A stretch of 64,000 nucleotides of DNA from an uncultured Bacteroides sp. (GTDB taxonomy: Bacteria > Bacteroidota > Bacteroidia > Bacteroidales > UBA932): the NCBI GenBank assembly GCA_900546925.1, contig UREV01000004.1, positions 1 through 64,000 on the forward strand, written 5' to 3'. A model generated the notes under the pieces. That model was not told the origin of the DNA. It made no database searches and was given only the letters and a program-made list of their open reading frames with translations. How positions within the stretch are numbered: the first letter of the stretch is position 1; every line of letters starts with the position of its first letter. The position numbers and the translations under genes were made by a program. This document shows positions 16,200-24,976 of this stretch, one piece after another.

Positions 16200-17624
16200 C
16201 TACATGATTTTCTCGATATCCAGCTCACGATGCGTTACGGAAACACGGATATCGAACTTTCTGACCAAGTGAGCAGCAAGATGCTCGGCGCAATAAACAG
16301 AACGGTGTTGACCTCCGGTACAGCCGAAGCAAACCTGGAGATGAGTGAACTTCCTCTCTATGAAGCGCTTCACATGGGCATCCACAAGCGAGTAGACGTG
16401 GTCCAGGAAAGTGATAATCTCTCCGTCATCCTCCAGGAACTTTATGACCTCTTTATCCATGCCGGTAAACTGCCTGTAATATTCGTATTTACCAGGGTTA
16501 TTCACTGACCTACAATCGAATACATAACCGCCTCCGTTTCCGGACTGGTCGGATGGAATACCTTTCTTATATGCGAAGCTGAAAATTTTCACCTGGAGAC
16601 GCCTGTCCTCCGCAGTCTCATAGAACTGCTGCATCTCGGTAAGTTTCGTGAGAACTTCCGTTAAGTATGGATACCTTTCGAACGGCGTCTGAAGCATACG
16701 TCTCAAGTTGTCGATGGCGTACGGAACACTTGCCAGGAAGTGAGGCTTCTTCTCGAAGTAACCCCTGAATCCGTAAGCACCAAGAACTTGCAATGTGCGG
16801 AAAAGAACGAAAAGTCTAAGGCGCTCGCGGAACTCCGTCTCATCCACGTCAGGGAGATAACCCCTCAAAGAACGGAGATATGTCTCGACGAGCTCATTCT
16901 TCAAGTCCTCGGGGTAACGCGACCTGGCCTGCCAGATAAATGACGCCACGTCATAATATATAGGTCCGCGGCGGCCTCCCTGGAAATCTATGAAATACGG
17001 CTCTCCATCCTTTATCATCACGTTGCGTGCCTGGAAATCCCTGTACATGAAAGTGTTGGAATCATCACGGAGCAAATCGTCGTGAAGCTTCTCGAAATCA
17101 TCCTGAAGACGGACCTCATCGAACTCCAGACCTGTGGCCTTCAAGAAACAATACTTGAAATAGTTCAGGTCGAACATCACCATCCTTCCGTTGAAAGCCG
17201 GTTCCGGGAAACAGATACTGTAATCCAAATCCTCAGCTCCCTTGAACTGGATTTTCGGAAGCATCTCCACAGTGCGGCGGAGAATCGACCTCTCATAAGA
17301 AGAGTACTCACCGCTCTCACGGCCCTGAGCCACAACAGTATAGAGCAAATCGTCGCCCAAATCCTCCTGAATGTAAGACATACCGTCGTCGCTGACCGCC
17401 AGAACGCGCGGCACCTTGATTCCCTTCTCCAAGAAATGCCTGCTCAGGCCGCAGAAAGCCTGATTCTCTTTCAGGTTAAGGCCAATGACACCGACCAGAG
17501 TTATGCCCGATTTGCCAGTCAGACGGAAGTACCGCCTGTTGCTTCCGGATGAATTCAACTCCGTGATATCTGTCATTTCTTGTCCGGTATAGGACTCAAA
17601 CAATTGCTTTAGTATGTCTGACAT
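16200..17624 (-). CDS. AmgK-like sugar kinase fused to a RapZ C-terminal domain
   Basis: 474 residues, two domains. Residues 1 to about 340 are an aminoglycoside-phosphotransferase-fold kinase, with YRDFQARNVMI as catalytic loop and YFIDFQGGRRGPIYYDVAS as metal-binding DFG-like segment. AmgK relatives phosphorylate MurNAc/GlcNAc at the anomeric position. Residues about 348-474 match the RapZ C-terminal domain: FSFAYKKGIP, VFDCRSVNNP, TGMDKEV and GCTGGQHRSVY (434-444). In E. coli this domain senses glucosamine-6-phosphate. The N-terminal P-loop half of RapZ is missing. The kinase lies just upstream of the MurU-like gene. Feedback control of recycling is inference. Confidence 0.87.
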   Translation of the reverse strand: MSDILKQLFESYTGQEMTDITELNSSGSNRRYFRLTGKSGITLVGVIGLNLKENQAFCGLSRHFLEKGIKVPRVLAVSDDGMSYIQEDLGDDLLYTVVAQGRESGEYSSYERSILRRTVEMLPKIQFKGAEDLDYSICFPEPAFNGRMVMFDLNYFKYCFLKATGLEFDEVRLQDDFEKLHDDLLRDDSNTFMYRDFQARNVMIKDGEPYFIDFQGGRRGPIYYDVASFIWQARSRYPEDLKNELVETYLRSLRGYLPDVDETEFRERLRLFVLFRTLQVLGAYGFRGYFEKKPHFLASVPYAIDNLRRMLQTPFERYPYLTEVLTKLTEMQQFYETAEDRRLQVKIFSFAYKKGIPSDQSGNGGGYVFDCRSVNNPGKYEYYRQFTGMDKEVIKFLEDDGEIITFLDHVYSLVDAHVKRFIERKFTHLQVCFGCTGGQHRSVYCAEHLAAHLVRKFDIRVSVTHRELDIEKIM

Positions 17625-17690
17625 TTATAGTCTATTTAAAAGGTTGTCCAAATTATCTCCGCTAATTTAGTAATTTTCCGTCACAATTCG

Positions 17691-17698
17691 TACATTTG
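17691..17698 (+). promoter_or_regulatory. -7 box of the pncB-pncA operon
   Basis: TACATTTG fits TAnnTTTG exactly, 45 bp before the pncB ATG. TTTA at 17666-17669, 21 bp upstream, could be a weak -33 element. Confidence 0.5.
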
Positions 17699-17743
17699 TG
17701 AATAACACGTGCTAATGACAAGCATGCGACAAATTAAATATCC

Positions 17744-19237
17744 ATGGAATTTAAAGAATTTGCATATTGCTCCGACAAGTACCAATATACTATGGGAAAG
17801 TCGTTTATGGAATGCGGTAAAGGTGAAAAAATCGCAATTTTCAATTTGTTTTACAGACAGGCTCCGGAGAATAATAACTGGGCCGTGGTCAGCGGTACCG
17901 ATGAGGTAATCGAAATGGTGGAAAACCTCGGTTCTATGCCGGAGGAGTTCTTCGAGAAGTTCCTTCCGGGTGACGCTTACGCCGAGTTCAGACATTATCT
18001 GGCAGGCATGAAGTTCACCGGTAATGTATATGCCATGAGGGAAGGTGAAATAGCATTCCCGAATCAGCCTATTATCACAGTGGAAGCTCCTCTTATCCAG
18101 GCGCAAGTCCTTGAGACTCCGATGCTTTGCATTATGAACCATCAGATGGCAGTGGCCACGAAAGCATCCAGAGTATGCCGCTCCACGGACAAGCCTGTAA
18201 GCGAATTCGGTTCCAGAAGAGCTCACGGACCATGGGCAGCAGTCTATGGTGCCAAAGCTGCCATAATCGCCGGATGTGCAAGCACTTCCAATATTCTGAC
18301 AGGAGTATTGAACGGCGTTCCGTCCACAGGCACCATGGCCCATAGCTTCGTCACTTCTTACGGAAGCACAGTCGAAGGCGAGCACAAGGCGTTCTGCGAC
18401 TACATAAATACACATAGAGGAGAAAACCTGATCCTTCTCATTGACACATACGATACTCTCAGGTGCGGAGTCTTGAACGCGATCCGGTCATTCAGGGAAA
18501 ACGGCATTGATGACAACTATCCTTATGGATATGGTATCAGGCTCGACAGCGGAGACCTCGCATATCTTTCTGCAGAAGTCAGAAAGATTCTGGACGATCA
18601 CGGGCTGCTTAAGTGTAAGATATTCGCCACCAATTCATTGGATGAATACCTCATTTCGGATTTGGAGAGACAGGGAGCGAAAATCGATTCCTATGGTGTG
18701 GGTGACGCCATCGCTACAAGTAAGTCGGCACCATGTTTCGGAAACGTCTACAAACTCGTTCAGATCGACGGCGAACCGGTGTTGAAAAAATCAGAGGACA
18801 GAGTGAAACTCATCAACCCTGGATTCCAAATCACCTATCGACTTATGAAGCATGATCCGGAGTTCGGAGATGTTTTCAAAGCTGACGTGACCTGCCTCCG
18901 CGGTGATGCCCTGAGCCTCGATATCGAGCATGGCAAGTCGTTCACTATCAAGGATGAATACGACAGATACAAGTTCAAGACTTTCGACGAGGGAACATAC
19001 CAGTGGAGAACACTCCAGATTCCTGTGATAGAAAACGGAAAAAGATGCGCGCCCGTAAGGACATTGATGGAAAAAAAGGCCTTTTACGAGGAGACTCTCC
19101 ATCATTTCAGTCCTTCAGAGCGCCGTCTGATAAATCCGCATTATTATAAGGTGGATATTTCTGACGAGTTGTATAACCTTAAGAATGAGATACTTACCAA
19201 ATTGGTTCAAGAGATAAACAATTTCAAGATCGACTGA
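17744..19237 (+). CDS. pncB: Nicotinate phosphoribosyltransferase
   Basis: 497 residues. It joins nicotinate and PRPP to nicotinate mononucleotide in NAD salvage. Recognisable segments are YQYTMGKSF (substrate loop), NLFYRQAP, the EFGSRRAHGPWAA motif with the active-site region after it, GTMAHSFV, and YGIRLDSGDLAYLS. Length suits the long bacterial NAPRT form. ATG 17744 is chosen because it matches the family start (EFKEFAYCSDKYQYTMG). pncA begins 3 bp after its stop, forming a two-gene salvage operon. Confidence 0.95.
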   Translation: MEFKEFAYCSDKYQYTMGKSFMECGKGEKIAIFNLFYRQAPENNNWAVVSGTDEVIEMVENLGSMPEEFFEKFLPGDAYAEFRHYLAGMKFTGNVYAMREGEIAFPNQPIITVEAPLIQAQVLETPMLCIMNHQMAVATKASRVCRSTDKPVSEFGSRRAHGPWAAVYGAKAAIIAGCASTSNILTGVLNGVPSTGTMAHSFVTSYGSTVEGEHKAFCDYINTHRGENLILLIDTYDTLRCGVLNAIRSFRENGIDDNYPYGYGIRLDSGDLAYLSAEVRKILDDHGLLKCKIFATNSLDEYLISDLERQGAKIDSYGVGDAIATSKSAPCFGNVYKLVQIDGEPVLKKSEDRVKLINPGFQITYRLMKHDPEFGDVFKADVTCLRGDALSLDIEHGKSFTIKDEYDRYKFKTFDEGTYQWRTLQIPVIENGKRCAPVRTLMEKKAFYEETLHHFSPSERRLINPHYYKVDISDELYNLKNEILTKLVQEINNFKID

Positions 19238-19240
19238 TAT

Positions 19241-19804
19241 ATGATTAACGATTCAGTGCTTGTCATCGTGGATATGCTCCACGACTTCATCGACGGCAGC
19301 CTCGCCTGTGCCAACGCCGACAACGCAGTGGATAATACCCTGCAATTCATCCAAAAGACCAGAGATGAGGACCTTCCGCTGCTTTTCATACGCGACCACC
19401 ATCCTGCGAACCACTCTTCTTTCCGGGAGTTCGGAGGAACTTGGCCGGTGCATTGCGTCGCCGGAACCCGAGGAGGCGAAATCGATGAGAAGCTCCAGCC
19501 GTATGTCGATGAGGATCTGACCTTCGACAAGGGCTGCGATCCTGCTGTCGAGCAGTATTCCGGATTTGATGGGGTCAATGCTGCCGGACAGTCATTGGGT
19601 GAGGTTATCTCCATGTTGGAGCCTGAAAACGTGTTCGTTTGCGGTATCGCTACAGAATTTTGTGTAAAAAATACCTGCGAAGATTTGAAAAGAGCAGGAT
19701 TTAATGTAGTTTTGCTTAGTGACTGCTTGGCATACGTGGATGCCGCGGGGCATAAGAAAGCTCTGGAAGAGATGAGCTCCGAAGGTATTCACATACGCAG
19801 TTAG
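19241..19804 (+). CDS. pncA: Nicotinamidase (isochorismatase-like hydrolase)
   Basis: 187 residues. It hydrolyses nicotinamide to nicotinate, feeding the PncB encoded just upstream. The catalytic triad is visible: D11 (VDMLHDF), K97 (FDKGCD) and C141 (TEFCVKNT). Metal ligands are in RDHHPANH (51-58). The WPVHCVAGT segment is typical of PncA. Expected length for the family is about 180-215. Confidence 0.95.
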   Translation: MINDSVLVIVDMLHDFIDGSLACANADNAVDNTLQFIQKTRDEDLPLLFIRDHHPANHSSFREFGGTWPVHCVAGTRGGEIDEKLQPYVDEDLTFDKGCDPAVEQYSGFDGVNAAGQSLGEVISMLEPENVFVCGIATEFCVKNTCEDLKRAGFNVVLLSDCLAYVDAAGHKKALEEMSSEGIHIRS

Positions 19805-19917
19805 CTTATAGCTAGTATGTTAGCGTAGTCGGAGACATTATAAGCCAAAATCTTCGCTGCGTCACAGACTTTAGCATGAGCTCGGGCTTGAGTCATTAAC
19901 CTGAAAATATAAAACAC

Positions 19918-22900
19918 ATGAATAAACGAGCTTACACATTATGTCTTCTTATTATGATGGTGCAGGTACTGGCCGTCATAGAAACGTACGGCCAGTCTTA
20001 CACCGAAAAATCTTCACGCGCAGCACCACAAGGAATTAAGCTTTCCGGAAAAATTATCGACTCCGATGGAGCTCCGGTAATCGGTGCCGGTATCGTCTGC
20101 GTAGAAAAGAACACCTTAGGCACCACGACAGACATCGACGGTAACTTCAGCATGACACTTCCTGCTTCAGCAAAGACCGTAAAAGTTTCTTCTGTTGGAA
20201 TGAAAGAGCTGATTTATAGCTTGATACCCGGCAAAACAGAGGACGTAAAAATCATTCTCGAATGGGAAAACAACCAGTTGGACCAGGTGGTGGTGACCGG
20301 ATATGCACAAACTTCGGTAAAGCGAATCACCGGTTCTGTGGCCGTGCTCAATGCCGATAAATTCGAAGCCAAGGCGATATCATCTGTCGATGCCCTGATG
20401 CAGGGTGAAGTGGCCGGTGTCAGCATCAAATCTCTTTCCGGGCAGCCGGGTACACAATCCAAGATTACAATACGAGGATCCAACAATATCACAGGAACAA
20501 GCGCACCGCTCTGGGTCGTGGACGGTGTCCCTATGCAGAGCGACTCCCCGTCACTCAGTAAAGAACAGCTGGCTACAGGCGGATTCGACAACATCTTCGT
20601 AAACGGAATCGGAAACATTAATCCTAATGATATTGAGAGTATTACGATTCTGAAAGATGCCGCAGCAGCTGCCATATACGGTTCTCGCGCAGCCAACGGA
20701 GTCATCGTCGTTACCACGAAAAAAGGTGAATCCGGTAAGATGAAACTGAGTTACAACAACACGTTCACCTGGTCCTTCAAACCGGGACAGGACCTCAGCC
20801 TGATGAATTCCGGCGAGAAACTCGCATGGGAAGACGAACTGTGGAACGAGTTTTCCGCTACCAGATATGCACAGTCCCTGACGGACAACACTGTAGTTTA
20901 TCCGGTGGTCGGTATCGTGGGACAGATACGCTCCGGAGCTGGCGACTTCGCTTCCATGAAAGGAAATATCGAAGCACAAAATGCTTATATAGAATCACTT
21001 AAAGCAGTCGATACTAACTGGTACGACTTGCTGTTCAGAAATGCCTTTTCACAGGGACATCACCTGTCGGCAAGCGGAGGCTCGGACAAGAGCACATATT
21101 ATGTGGCGCTTGGCCTCAACGATGAGAACGGAATGCTCATCCACAACAACTACCGGCGCTACAACATCAACGCCAAAATGACATTGACCCCGACCGAATG
21201 GGCTCGCGTGGACATCGGCTTGGAGGCGGCCCGGCAGGAATCGAAGATGCCTTACTCGCTCGTGGATCCGTTCTTCTACGCTTATTTTTCGAACCCTTAC
21301 GAGCGGGCTTATAACGCGGACGGCAGCTATGCGGCTGACAATACGTGGTTTACGCTCGGCTATTACAACGGTCGCGGCGTGGAACAGGTGATGCCTAAAA
21401 GCGGATTCAACATTCTTCGTGAGCTGAATTCGAACTATTCCAAGACCGCCAACACCAACGGAACTTTCCGTACGCAATTGGACTTCAGAATCGCCGAGCC
21501 TCTGCATTTCGTGGGACTTGCATCTTATTCATTTGCAAACAATTCCACGGATAAAGTAGTGGACAAGAACTCATACTCCGCATTCAGGGACAGACTCGGA
21601 AGTGATGACAGGTCACAGACGAACCTGTATGGAAATATCTCGCAAAACCGCACTAACAGAAACAGTTACGTCGTGCGCGGACATTTTTCGTTCAACAAGA
21701 CGTTCGGGGAAAAGCACACTCTGAACCTTCTGGCCGGAGCGGAACTCAGAGGCTCGACTTCCAATACGATTTTCACCAAGAGATATAACTATGACCCGTC
21801 CACAGGCACCACATCACTGCCGCCTATCAGTGGCCCTACGGACGAATGGCTTAACGAAGTGGAACGCCTGAATGGAGAATATTTCTCCGAAACGAGATAC
21901 GCATCGTTCTATGCATCAGCCGATTACTACTTGGGTAAGAGCATTGTCCTGAACGGATCTTTCAGAACGGACGGCAGCTCTAATTTCGGCAGCAACAAGC
22001 AGTTCAATCCGACTTGGAGCGCAGGCGCGGCTTGGCATTTCGGGGAAGAAAAATGGGTGAAGAGAGGCATACCTGCATTGTCCCACGCCACCTTGAGAGC
22101 CGCTTACGGATTCACCGGCGACGTGAACACCAGCACTTCGCACCTGCTCGTCATGGAGTACCTCCAGCAGCAGTACCGCTATTTCGGCGAGAATACCTTC
22201 AACCTCGGCACCATCCCGTCGGCCCCGAACCCGAATCTCGGTTGGGAAAAGACCAGCGACTCGAAGGTCGGTCTCGACATGGGTTTCTGGAAGGATAGGG
22301 TCAATGTCAATGCCGAGTATTACTATCGACTTAGTACTGACGTGGTTACATCTTCACAGGTTCAGAGCACGACAGGTTTTACCTATGTTTATTTCAACTC
22401 TGCCGACATCATGAACAGCGGAGCTGAGGTAACTCTCAACGGTAAGATTATCCAGAGCAAAGACTGGACTCTGAGCGCTTCGGTGAACTTCGCATACAAC
22501 TATAATAAAGTGTTGAAATACAAGCCATCCACATCGAGCGGCATCACTTCGAAAGACCGTTACGTAGAAGGTTATCCGACCGGCGCCATTATGAGCGGTA
22601 AAGTAACAGGCATTTCGAGAGATACAGGACTATATGAGTTCCAGCTGAGACCGGATGCGAATGTGACTACGGCTACAGATTTGAACAAGCCGGACAACTA
22701 TCGTTACTATCTTGGAACCACTATCGCTCCTTACACAGGAGGTTTCAACATCAGTGCATCATGGAAGCAGTTGCGTCTGAGTATCAGTGGAGTATATTCA
22801 TTCGGTTCGAAGACATACGAGAAGTTCTCATACCCTGCAAGTTATTCCAATACAAAGCATAACGAGGTCAGCACGGAAATCGTACAGTCATATTTCAGCG

Positions 22901-23283
22901 ATTTGTACGGCAACCACCTGAACGTTGCGAAAGACAGGGTGAACCGTTGGACGACTGCCAACACTACCGGGGTGAAGTATCCGAGGATATATGACTATTA
23001 TGATGCCAAGTATGGCTTTTTCAATTCAAATCCAATGGATTACAGTATCGTGGATGCCATTTACCTGAAGAATAACTCATATTTGAGGATCAAGTCGATA
23101 ATACTCTCATATTCTTTGCCGAGAAACGCGGCGAAAGCCATCAGACTCAGAGGCGTAAGTTTCAATGTGGCATTGAATAATTTCTTCACTTTCACGAAAT
23201 ATGACGGCATGGATCCGGAGATTCCCGGGGCTACATATCCTACCACGAGAAGCGTATCTGCCGGAATGAACGTGGACTTCTAA
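19918..23283 (+). CDS. SusC/RagA-type TonB-dependent outer-membrane transporter (operon 1)
   Basis: 1121 residues. Signal peptide about 1-25. A CarboxypepD_reg-like domain (about 40-120, KLSGKIIDSDGAPVIGAG) leads into the plug (about 130-265) with VVVTGYAQTSVKRITGSV, LWVVDGVP and AAAAAIYGSRAANGVIVVTT, and then a 22-strand-type barrel ending with aromatic F. No STN signalling domain. It imports a glycan or peptide ligand with its SusD partner, energised by TonB/ExbBD. The 113-bp leader has no clear promoter match. Two SusD/surface lipoprotein genes and no hydrolase follow, so substrate is unknown. Confidence 0.95.
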   Translation: MNKRAYTLCLLIMMVQVLAVIETYGQSYTEKSSRAAPQGIKLSGKIIDSDGAPVIGAGIVCVEKNTLGTTTDIDGNFSMTLPASAKTVKVSSVGMKELIYSLIPGKTEDVKIILEWENNQLDQVVVTGYAQTSVKRITGSVAVLNADKFEAKAISSVDALMQGEVAGVSIKSLSGQPGTQSKITIRGSNNITGTSAPLWVVDGVPMQSDSPSLSKEQLATGGFDNIFVNGIGNINPNDIESITILKDAAAAAIYGSRAANGVIVVTTKKGESGKMKLSYNNTFTWSFKPGQDLSLMNSGEKLAWEDELWNEFSATRYAQSLTDNTVVYPVVGIVGQIRSGAGDFASMKGNIEAQNAYIESLKAVDTNWYDLLFRNAFSQGHHLSASGGSDKSTYYVALGLNDENGMLIHNNYRRYNINAKMTLTPTEWARVDIGLEAARQESKMPYSLVDPFFYAYFSNPYERAYNADGSYAADNTWFTLGYYNGRGVEQVMPKSGFNILRELNSNYSKTANTNGTFRTQLDFRIAEPLHFVGLASYSFANNSTDKVVDKNSYSAFRDRLGSDDRSQTNLYGNISQNRTNRNSYVVRGHFSFNKTFGEKHTLNLLAGAELRGSTSNTIFTKRYNYDPSTGTTSLPPISGPTDEWLNEVERLNGEYFSETRYASFYASADYYLGKSIVLNGSFRTDGSSNFGSNKQFNPTWSAGAAWHFGEEKWVKRGIPALSHATLRAAYGFTGDVNTSTSHLLVMEYLQQQYRYFGENTFNLGTIPSAPNPNLGWEKTSDSKVGLDMGFWKDRVNVNAEYYYRLSTDVVTSSQVQSTTGFTYVYFNSADIMNSGAEVTLNGKIIQSKDWTLSASVNFAYNYNKVLKYKPSTSSGITSKDRYVEGYPTGAIMSGKVTGISRDTGLYEFQLRPDANVTTATDLNKPDNYRYYLGTTIAPYTGGFNISASWKQLRLSISGVYSFGSKTYEKFSYPASYSNTKHNEVSTEIVQSYFSDLYGNHLNVAKDRVNRWTTANTTGVKYPRIYDYYDAKYGFFNSNPMDYSIVDAIYLKNNSYLRIKSIILSYSLPRNAAKAIRLRGVSFNVALNNFFTFTKYDGMDPEIPGATYPTTRSVSAGMNVDF

Positions 23284-23300
23284 TTAATAAGGAGGACAAT

Positions 23301-24677
23301 ATGAGAAAAATAGATACATTGGCATTGGCCCTGACCATTCTGGTCCTTTGCGGGTGCGGGAACTGGCTGAGCGTTCAGCCTCAGGGCGAGGTGATTCCGA
23401 AGACGGACGAGGAGTTCGCGGCCATCATTCACAACAGGTTACGTGATATCGAGGGCGGCGAAGACGAGTTCGTCATCGGCAACATGGATGTGATTGCGCG
23501 CACGGAAGGTTACGCGGACAATCTGGATGCGAACATAAAGGCGGGCACGCTGATTCTGTACTCCGGTGAAGATATCAACACGATGCAGAGCAAATATGAG
23601 GACGCCTGGAAAATCGTGAGGGACTGCAATATCGTTATCGAGAATCTGAACGGTAGGGATACTGATATCGCAAGGGGTTGTGTTTCAGCAGCGTACGCCA
23701 TGAAAGGCATCGTGTATTATAACCTGATAAGGAATTATTGCCAGCCATGGGACGAGGCTGAAGACCTGCCGGGAATCCCTGAAGTGGATAATTTCGACAT
23801 TAACGCCAAGCCTTCCCGCGGGACTTTGAAAGAGACGTACAGTTACACTATGGGGCTGCTGGACAAGGCGTTGTCTTACAATCCTGAGGACAAGACGTAT
23901 ATTTTCACGACGTACATAATCAAGGCTTACGAAATGAAACTTGCTTTCTGGTTCGAGGACTGGGACAAGGTGATTTCGCTGGGGACTGACATTATGAAAA
24001 ACAGTGGCTATGAGCTGACTACGGCTGCCGACTATGCGGATATGATAAATTCGAAGTACGAAGCCAAAGGAGAAGTTCTCGTCAGGTCTCATATCAACAA
24101 TTCAAGTGAACTGGACTGGTATTTTTCTTACACGAAGGGCTTTCTCGCATCTAGGCCGGTCTGCTCGTCGCTCGTGAAACTGTTCGGTCCCGAGCCCGAA
24201 AAAGACGTGAGGTTCGCCGCCAGTTTCAACTCGAAAAGGCTGAATGTGAAAGTTCCTGAGTGCCGCGTCCGCCTGTCGGAAGTTGTGCTGATGCTCGCCG
24301 AAGCGAACTACCACAAAGGGAACAACGATTCCGCTTTGGGTTATGTCAATGATCTTAGACGTCAGAGGATTACAGGCGTCGAGGATCTCACTTTGGCGAC
24401 ATTGGAACCGGTACGTGAAGGCGACCGTATCATTGTAGACTGCCGGGGAAAGGCTGTCACTCCGCTGTTGCAGGCGATTTTCGATGAGCGCAGAAAAGAG
24501 TTTTACATGGAGGGTGACAGATGGTTCGAACTCAAAAGAAACGGATGTCCGGAATGGTGGGTAATCAGCAACGGACTCAAATATACCACCAAAAAGTATC
24601 TCTATACTTCGCCGATTTCGAAAGGTGATGTGGATTTCAATCCTGATATTGTTCAAAACCCAGGTTACATTTTTTAA
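23301..24677 (+). CDS. SusD/RagB-type substrate-binding lipoprotein (operon 1)
   Basis: 458 residues. The lipobox LVLCGC gives a lipidated cysteine near residue 17-19. The helical TPR-like SusD fold shows in DAWKIVRDCNIVIENL, AAYAMKGIVYYNLIRNYC, LMLAEANYHKGN and the C-terminal FDERRKEFYMEGDRWFELKR motif. It forms the lid over the SusC barrel. It begins 17 bp after SusC. Shorter than typical SusD (500-600), nearer the RagB type. Confidence 0.92.
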   Translation: MRKIDTLALALTILVLCGCGNWLSVQPQGEVIPKTDEEFAAIIHNRLRDIEGGEDEFVIGNMDVIARTEGYADNLDANIKAGTLILYSGEDINTMQSKYEDAWKIVRDCNIVIENLNGRDTDIARGCVSAAYAMKGIVYYNLIRNYCQPWDEAEDLPGIPEVDNFDINAKPSRGTLKETYSYTMGLLDKALSYNPEDKTYIFTTYIIKAYEMKLAFWFEDWDKVISLGTDIMKNSGYELTTAADYADMINSKYEAKGEVLVRSHINNSSELDWYFSYTKGFLASRPVCSSLVKLFGPEPEKDVRFAASFNSKRLNVKVPECRVRLSEVVLMLAEANYHKGNNDSALGYVNDLRRQRITGVEDLTLATLEPVREGDRIIVDCRGKAVTPLLQAIFDERRKEFYMEGDRWFELKRNGCPEWWVISNGLKYTTKKYLYTSPISKGDVDFNPDIVQNPGYIF

Positions 24678-24682
24678 GCATT

Positions 24683-24898
24683 ATGAGTAGAAATAAGAAT
24701 ATAATTGCTATATTAGCATTTGCAGTGCTTGGGGTAAGCGTATGTAGCTGTGGATATAAAGAGCTTCCGCCCAAGACAAGTGACGCCTCCAAGTCTTATA
24801 TTAAACCGAAAGGTGAGATTCCGACTCAGGAGGAGCGTGATGCGGTGAAGGCAGCCAAAGCTGAGTACGATGCGGCTGTCAAGGGTGTTACCAAATAG
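24683..24898 (+). CDS. Small surface lipoprotein, 71 residues
   Basis: 71 residues with a signal sequence and lipobox VSVCSC (mature cysteine near 22-24). The rest is a short polar tail, lysine-rich, ending in a helical EERDAVKAAKAEYDAAVKG. It starts 5 bp after the SusD stop, so it belongs to the operon. I do not recognise a family. It may help anchor or stabilise the SusCD complex (inference only). Confidence 0.75.
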   Translation: MSRNKNIIAILAFAVLGVSVCSCGYKELPPKTSDASKSYIKPKGEIPTQEERDAVKAAKAEYDAAVKGVTK

Positions 24899-24976
24899 TT
24901 GGTTATCAGCGCGTCGCAACAAGATAATAGAAGAGCTTAACAAAATAGATTTTTTATAACATTCGAAAAACTAGCT

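Noticed and set aside
24683..24898. 71-residue gene as a spurious frame
   Set aside because: Rejected as spurious because it has a proper lipoprotein signal, lies 5 bp after SusD, and is on the same strand; I kept it as real.
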